A stretch of DNA of 64,000 nt, taken from positions 26,549,584-26,613,583 of the forward strand of contig NC_016134.3 in assembly GCF_000005505.3 (NCBI RefSeq). The letters run 5' to 3'. Positions 57,345-64,000 of the stretch are shown here, in pieces; position 1 is the stretch's first letter, and every line of letters begins with the position of its first letter. Origin of the DNA: Brachypodium distachyon (Eukaryota; Streptophyta; Magnoliopsida; Poales; Poaceae). The notes beneath the pieces were generated by a model. That model was not told where the DNA came from, did not search any database, and was given only the letters and a program-made list of their open reading frames with translations. The position numbers and the translations under genes are program-made.

Positions 57345-58085
57345 CACGGGTAGAACTTGCGCAAGTGCTCAATATTCCAACTATTAGGCACCGGCAAGCC
57401 GTCTTCGGTTTCCAGCCGGACGGCCCCCGGCCTGGTCACCTGCACTACCCGGAAGGGCCCCTCCTATTTCGGAGTCAACTTGTTCCCGGCCTTCGTTCTT
57501 TGTATCCGGCGCAGGACAAGGTCTCCGTTCTCGAGCCCCTGGGGACGGACTTGCCTGTCGTGATAACGACGGAGTACCTGCTGGTAGCGCGCGGCTTGCA
57601 CAGCAGCCCGGCATTGAAGCTCTTCGATGAAGTTTAGATCGTCGACCCTTTGCTCGTGTTGGCTGGTGTCACCGTACGCGCGTACTCGGGGAGATCCGTG
57701 CTTGAGCTCGAGCGGCAGCACCGCTTCTGCCCTGTAGACAAGGGCGAATGGAGTTTCGCCCGTTGCCCGACTAGGTGTGGTCCGGATGGACCACAGCACG
57801 GGCGGGAGTTCTTCGACCCAGTGTTTCCCGTGGCCTTTGAGCTTGTCAAAGGTTCTCGTCTTGAGCCCCCGCAGCACCTCTGCGTTGGCTCGCTCCGCCT
57901 ACCTGTTCCTCCTCGGGTGAGCAACGGACACGAAGCGCAGCTTAGTGCCCATGCCTTCGCAGTAGGCTTGGAACGCCGTGGTCGTGAATTGCGTGCCATT
58001 GTCGGTGATGATCCTGTTAGGCACACCAAACCGGCATACAATGCCCTTGAAGAACTTGATGGCTGCCTCACACGCAAATGCTTTT
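57345..58085 (-). pseudogene. Integrase C-terminal part of a Tat-type Gypsy
   Basis: The minus frame holds the second acidic position (IITDNGTQF, near 58010), the third (AERAN, near 57890) and the downstream region ending FYP and a stop near 57345. Stops interrupt it at 57899-57901 and near 57463. The element is cut at 58085, where LTR-like sequence of another family starts, so the rest of pol, gag and the 5' LTR are absent. Confidence 0.8.
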
Positions 58086-60241
58086 TCAACATATAATCAA
58101 TAATTGAGAGTGGGAATAATGTGACTTTCCCAAGAACATATAGTTGGAAACATTTGCTATGGTTTCGACGTGCGTGATTTGGTGTTAAAATCAATTCGGA
58201 TAATTTATTGGACTCTAAAATATTTATATGGTTTTATTTGGATTTTAATTGAGCCTTAATTGAATTCCAAAATTATTTATGAAGGTTATTTGGGTGCAAA
58301 CTATTTTGACAAAGCCAATGTTGGATATTTTGATTTGATGAAATTATCTTGAATTTTTCGGAGTTCGTATGGTATTTTCAAATGCGATATTTGAATTTCT
58401 ATGATTTTATTTGTATTAGAAAAGGCCATAAAAAGCCTAAACCTATCTCTGGGCCAAAACCCATCTTCGCAGCCGGCCCATCTCCCCTGGCCGCAGCCCA
58501 TTCCCCTCCCTTCTCTTTTTCCTTTTCTTTCTTCTTCTTGGGCCGAACTTCCTCTCCCTCTGTTGTTGCCCACTCAAGCCCCATCTTTCCTCCTGGCCCA
58601 ACCCCACCCGAGCGCCCAGCCCAGCCACCAGCTCGTCGTCCTTCTCTCGCACGCACATGAACAGAAGGACGCGTCCATCTGCCCGTAACTGCAGCCATGA
58701 TTCCCTCCTTCGATTTCCTTCCTTCCCGCACGTTTTTCTTCGAAAGGAAACTAGCTCGTCAATCCCCACAATCACAGGAACCGATTCAGTTAATCAATCA
58801 ATTGTTTCCCGTCTTAATCGTGATTTGCGACGGACTCGCCGAATGCCGCCCGTCGACATTCAAGTCCCGATCTCCCTCCTCGGCCTATAAAAGCCTATTC
58901 CACTCACGTCACGTCGAGCCTTTTTCCCTCCTCTCTCATTCCCGTATGGAATGCTTTGCCTCTAATCCTCTGTACCGCCTGGTAGTCCGACGCCCTTTCC
59001 CACCATTCGTCGCCACCGTTGTTGAAGGTGAGATCGCTCCGAACCTCCGTTCTTGATTTCCTTTCACCGGTGCACTCCCGTGACCCTCTCCTACCTTTTT
59101 GACAATGTTGTGCGAACCATGTACAATGTTGGCCGCGCCGTCCCCGACGTCATGCCGAAGCCGTGTCTGGAGCTCCGCCCGTTGCCGTCCATAGACGCCC
59201 CGACCGCGTCACGATGTCTGACTCGATGTCATGCAAGTCCCTAGCCTCCTCACCAACCACATCAACCCTGCCGACGACTCCTTTGCCATTTCCCGAACTC
59301 CGGCGTTTCGGTGAGCAAACATTCAGCCGCAGCAGTTCAGATTAGCCATGTTTAGAAGTCCATATATTTTGATCTGTACAACTTTTTAGGCCGATTCTTT
59401 CGTCTATGGTTAGATCATGTCCTCCTCTATATATCAGATCAGTTTGTATACCCCGTCTCGATGATCTTCTGTAGTACATCTTCGCTGGAAATTGCTATTC
59501 ACAGCATGTTGCTTCTGGATTAGCCACCTTTCGAAATTCATATAGGTTGTTCCATTGATCCGTTTGGTTCCAAACCTTCTGTACATCATAGATTAGATCC
59601 TGTTCTCCCCAATAGTGTACTTTTTGCACAATTTAGGTTTCATCCACAGAGGTGCACATTCAATCAAAATCGTATCTGTTAACACTGTCACATTTATTAG
59701 CTATCTTCCAAAACCGATATGTGTTGATCCGTAGATCCGAATCAGTTGATTCTTTCTTTTCTCACAAGATTACATCCAACTCTATATTATGGACCCCTGT
59801 ACACACCTTTCCAAGTTTATATACAACATACCATGGTCCGTAGAACTTTGTGTCTGTTAACAGCCAGAATTTCACTATTTCAATTCCAATTCAATCCTAG
59901 CCTTTTGTCTAACCTTCTAATCTAGATTTTCTTTGCATCTATCGCGTGTTTATGATCTGATCATAACATGCTCATGTCTTTAAACTCATTTAGATTAGTT
60001 TTCCCATTCTCTAATTTTATTTTCTTCTCCCTTCCGCTGCAAGATTTTATTTTCTTTTGAGCTAACCCATGAGGTTGTGCAATATGTAAGGTACTATTAA
60101 ATTCCGGATCAATGCGATGTAATATAATTTTGACCTTTGTATCTTGATATTACATCTTGAAACTGTGTGTGCTAGCGAGTCGATCCAGGGACTAGCACTG
60201 TAAGCACAGAGATCGAACCCTACCCGGGGTCAGTCGTTTCA
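58086..60241 (+). mobile_element. Tekay-like partial LTR F
   Basis: The last 150 bp (TTTTGACCTTTGTATCTTG, GATCGAACCCTACCCGG, ending CGTTTCA at 60241) match the ends of the Tekay-type LTRs, while the rest is divergent. It has a TATA box CCTATAAAAG at 58884. The expected TGTAACATCCC start is missing, so it is truncated at its 5' side where it meets the integrase remnant. Confidence 0.55.
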
Positions 60242-61162
60242 ACAGCGCTCGGTCCACTGTACAAGGTAGAAAAAATGGTTCGTAGAGTAGATGCCCTAGC
60301 CTTGCTAAGCAAGCTAGGCCTGCTGATAAGACTCCTGTCGGTGCATTAAATGCACTGCGTACACCAACTTGTCCTGTCTGCACTGTCCTACGGGCCCTTA
60401 CTGCATGCCCGAGCATGGGTGCGGGGGTGCCCCTTCCCGGCTAGCGCACACGGGCAGCTGCCGGGGAGGCGTTTCTTCCACTTCCTAGGACCGGGGTACC
60501 CGGGAGCTTCTTCTATTCCGGCCCTTAGCTTCACCTTCACCAAGGACCGTCTCCTATGCATGCAGCGTGACACGTTTCCCAGACGCGTGTCACAGCCACA
60601 TGAAATACATCTTTGTTCATCCATGCTGGACGCCATGCAACGCCCAGTCCACTGTACGCGGTAGAAAAAAGGGTTCGTACGGTAGTCGCCCTAGCCTTGC
60701 TAAGCAAGACTAGGCCTGCTGGTAAGACTCTTGTCGGTGCATTAAATGCACTGCGCCTGCCGTCTTGTCCTGTCTTCACTGTTCTGCGGGCCCCGCCTGC
60801 ATGCCCGAGCGTGGGTTGCTGGGGTGCCCCTTCCCGGCTAGTGCACCTGGCTAGTTGCCGGGAGGCGTTCCTTCAGCTTCCCGGGACCGGGGTTCCCCGA
60901 GGCTTCTTGTACTCGGCCTTTGGCTTCACCTTCACCAAGGGTCGTCTCCTCGAGGCAGGCTTTCCGGACTCATCGCTTCCCGGGAGGCCTTCCAGACGGG
61001 GCTTCGTCACTGGCGACCCACGCGTCCCGTATCAGTGGGACCCCGTGGGCCACTGGTACGACAGTGTGGCTTGTCGTGAGTACTAGTACTAGCTAATCAA
61101 TCAGCTTGGGTGTTTTGTACTTGTGCATCTCGCCAGAATACTTGCGATCGTGGCTGAACCAA
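60242..61162 (+). mobile_element. Copia-type 5' LTR with internal duplication, 5' end lost
   Basis: A unit with GTCCACTGTAC, GCCTTGCTAAGCAAG and GTCGGTGCATTAAATGCACTGCG occurs at about 60252-60640 and again at 60647-61060 (period about 395 bp, the second in longer form). The LTR ends just before the primer-binding site. Its start is lost against LTR F. Confidence 0.6.
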
Positions 61163-61166
61163 GATT

Positions 61167-61179
61167 TGGTATCAGAGCC
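61167..61179 (+). other. Primer-binding site of the Copia element, initiator methionine tRNA type
   Basis: TGGTATCAGAGCC is a perfect match to the usual plant initiator-tRNA-Met primer-binding sequence, directly after the LTR and before gag. Confidence 0.85.
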
Positions 61180-61219
61180 AAGGTTAATCTGGCAAAGCGG
61201 TCCCTAGTACACGAGAGCT

Positions 61220-61905
61220 ATGCCGACGGATGCGGGGACGTCGGGAGCCGCAGCTGGAAGGAACTCAGCACCGGCGACGTTTTCGAGGCTCGATCGCAGC
61301 GACTTCATCATGTGGGTAATGAAGATGGAGGTGGCTATGGAATCTCAAGAGATTTGGGACGCAGTCAACCCTGGCGGCAACACGTACGCCAAAGAAGCGG
61401 TGAACTATCGTATTGATCGCCTGGCGTTGGCGGCCATCCATGCGGCTGTGCCGAACGATGTGCTACAGCACCCGAAGGGGAAGAAATCTGCGAAGGATGC
61501 ATGGGATACGATCAAGACCCTGCATCAAGGACATGAGCGTGTCCGGGAGGCGAACCTTAAAACCTTGCTGAAGAATTATGAGAGTTTGAAGATGGGAGAA
61601 GACGAGGCGGTCGACGCGTTTGCAGCGCGTGTAACGACGCTCGTTAACGGGATCCGCGACCTAGGCGAGACACTCACCGAGATCTCCGTGGTCAGGTGTT
61701 CCTACGCGCGGCATCACCAAAGTATATCTAGATCGTAACCTCGACCGAGCAGTGTGTCGATCTAAAGACCCTCACGGTGGAGGACTTGGTGGGGCGCTAC
61801 AAGGCACACGATGAACGACTCCGGATGGTGTTCGGAGATGGCAAAGATGACGAGCATCTGATGATAACCCGTGCGCAGTGGTCTGCTACGGCTGCAAGGA
61901 AAACT
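61220..61905 (+). pseudogene. Copia gag, N-terminal part
   Basis: From the ATG at 61220 the frame gives a gag of the UBN2 type (FIMWVMKMEVAMES.. AKDAWDTIKTLHQG.. LKMGEDEAVDAF). A frameshift near 61695 moves the continuation to the frame at 61777. The start of a zinc knuckle (CYGCKENW, near 61888) lies in a further frame and is cut by LTR E. The rest of the element is not in the window. Confidence 0.75.
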
Positions 61906-64000
61906 GGCGAAAGCGACCGCTCCCTTACTAGGGTTCGATCTCTGTGCTTATTTGTGCTAGTCCCTGGATCGACTCACTAGCACACAAGTTCCCATGACCT
62001 CTTAGGCCAGCATAAACAAATAGTGTTTCAAAACCATGATAACATTGTATCATCAAACTGCAGCGGAAAGGTAGAGCAAATGGGCCTCATCTACTCCCAG
62101 AGGAGAGAGCATGTTGGAATGTAAGCACATGACCCAAAGAACATCGACGAACCTCACTCTTCGTCAGATTCACCTGCATTATTAATTGCAGAAACTACGT
62201 GGTGAATACATTGAATGTATTGGCAAGCTCACCTGGAAGTTATAACAGATCCTACCAAGTATATGCAATTGAGGTATAGTGTGGTTCAGGCTTTATGGCG
62301 TGGTAGCAAAACATAGTTCATCTTAGTACAATTGAATGTTACAATATTGTTAACTAATGGACACGGGGTAGAAACACCCATGCTCCTATTAACCTAGAGC
62401 ACATTGAGTAGAAACATCAAGTGCCCCTACCCTGTTCAAACCATTCGTTTTATTTAAGAAGTTGGAATGAGTGAGACCTTCCTTACAGCCCCAATATCTA
62501 GTTGCTCATAATTGTCCGTAACCGGGGACATGGCTAAGTACTTAGTTTGACACTCTCGAGAGGTTTGTACACATTCCCACAAGAAATCGACATGTGAATC
62601 CCTTGCTGTCCTCCCGGGGGAGTAGCAACGGCATCGACTTCAAGAATTTTCAGAACATGTTTGCCCAGACCACCTAAGGGACCCGCGCTCCCACCTACAC
62701 AACTACCTCAGTACAATCCCTCGGATCTAGGTTCACATTTCTTACTCCATCCAGCCAGAGCCCATTTAGCTTGTGGTTGTATTGGAAGCTACTAAACAGG
62801 AAACTAGTCCAGTCTCTGATACCCCAGGTGGCATTCCACATTTGCGACGCAAGCGCTCCCCGAATCCACGGAAGAGACGTCCATGGACGATCCATCTCCG
62901 AATCCACGGAGACTCGACTCAGAGGGACCCATAGAAATGGACCTGACGTCGCATAAGATCTCAAAATCTCAAAGCAGTCCACCCAGGATGGTTCATTAGG
63001 GTTGTCTTGCCAAGTTTCCAAAATCACTCCACATAATCATTTCACAGTGATTTAGACTTCCTCCCACGTTTACTAACATAGCATGGCTAAGCAATACTAA
63101 TCACGATGGCTATTGGTGGAGGATTCATGGCAAAGGTAACCCTATAGCTAGTAGGTCAATCACAGCTAGCATAAGTACGAGTAATAGTCCTATCAATACA
63201 TTTCTACAAACAACTCTAATGCATAAGTATTTTAAAAACAACAGTAATAGGATATGATCAAAGTGAACTTGCCTTGGTAACAGTTGGAGTTCAAACACTC
63301 ATCACAATCACAAGGTTCGCTCTCCGAGAACACTATTCAAATACAAACAATATACACACACATAAACACACAATTCAAACATGACAAAAGAATGTATGCT
63401 ATGATGCGATGCAAACATGTGACATGATTGGGTTTATTTTATTCGGGTGATCTACTGGTCCAAAGCATTGATAATTAAGCACATATAATTAGGGTTTTAA
63501 ACAATTAGCAAAGGTTGGGGTTTAAACTCTAAAATGAGGTTTTATTAGCATCAGCCAAACAAATTAATTCAAAATATTTATTTCTCTGTCCCAATGGACA
63601 GAGGATAATAAAACAAATTTTTGGGCACTGGTTTCATTTAAAAAGTACTTCTAAATAATTAGTTATGATTTAAATGATATTAAACCATATTCTGTAATTT
63701 GAATGTGATTCAAAAAATTCAAATTTGAAATTTGACAGTGCCAAAAGATTCTACATTTCTTAAGGATTCCAGAAAGTTGTGGATCATCAAATTTGGCCAA
63801 ACAGATTAAAAGATATGATCCTTTGAAGTTACAAGGGCTTTTCTCCAAAAGTGCCAATTAATTATTCCGGGGGATTAAAATTAGATTTTCATTTTATAAA
63901 ATATGTGCCACGTGTCAGCTCCTTATTGGCGCGTACTGGTTCGTTTAAGTGAAATCAACCAATATAATCTGAGCCGTTGCTCAAGATCCAACGGTCAGGA
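61906..64000 (-). mobile_element. Tekay-type LTR E, running out of the window
   Basis: It begins with AAGCGACCGCTCCCTTACTAGG in the Copia gag. The first bases before it (GGCGA instead of TG) suggest a slightly altered end. It is colinear with LTR A/D, with a short deletion near 61985 relative to them. The window ends before its GC-rich core. Confidence 0.75.

Noticed and set aside
61167..61179. Initiator-tRNA-like sequence as a tRNA gene
   Set aside because: Only the 13 bases complementary to a tRNA 3' end are present, as expected for a retrotransposon primer-binding site.

Overview
The window is nuclear DNA of a flowering plant, almost certainly a grass. The evidence is a multi-exon gene with canonical GT-AG introns, layers of nested LTR retrotransposons (Tat-type and Tekay-type Gypsy, Copia), and CACTA (En/Spm) transposons with the CCAGTGGCGG subterminal arrays common in grass CACTA elements. 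I see no bacterial-style operons, no CRISPR and no tRNA or rRNA genes. The species cannot be fixed from the sequence.

Only one host gene is convincing. At 364-3128 (+) eight exons join into an open frame of 273 codons encoding a small Ulp1/C48-type cysteine protease with its His, Asp, Gln and Cys positions in place, behind a TATA box at 273. A second possible host gene is a 5' exon at 31268-31398 that is cut off by a CACTA terminus.

Layout. 1-3.1 kb: the protease gene. 3.1-5.1 kb: a poorly recognised stretch with (GA)n and one LTR-like unit (4661-4912). 5.1-18.4 kb: a CACTA end fragment, then the 3' non-coding part and 3' LTR of a plus-strand Gypsy element. Into it a Tat-type Gypsy was inserted (6065-15928, minus strand, 5-bp target duplication CGCAC), and into that element's 5' LTR a solo Tekay-type LTR was inserted (11950-15140, duplication AGAGT). 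18394-30278: a roughly 12-kb composite of two CACTA elements joined head to head, both lacking their 5' ends, with divergent ORF2 pseudogenes. The left ORF2 carries a C-terminal Ulp1-like domain. 30.3-31.4 kb: a possible LINE-like tail and the broken gene start. 31399-55525: the 5' part of another CACTA element (5' TIR, transposase pseudogene), split by a 17.4-kb block of Tekay-type Gypsy DNA (LTR, internal scrap, LTR, internal, LTR, plus a nested solo LTR) and by a small CACTA-ended insertion. 55526-58085: 3' LTR and integrase remnant of another Tat-type Gypsy. 58086-60241: a Tekay-like partial LTR. 60242-61905: Copia 5' LTR, primer-binding site and gag. 61906-64000: a further Tekay-type LTR leaving the window.

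Every transposon gene here carries stops, frameshifts or deletions, so no mobile element in the window looks autonomous. The most unusual points are the head-to-head CACTA fusion with a 27-bp inverted scar at its centre, the Ulp1-like domain in a CACTA ORF2 about 16 kb from a host gene of the same peptidase fold, and a conserved ~610-bp block with imperfect inverted ends inside the CACTA subterminal arrays.
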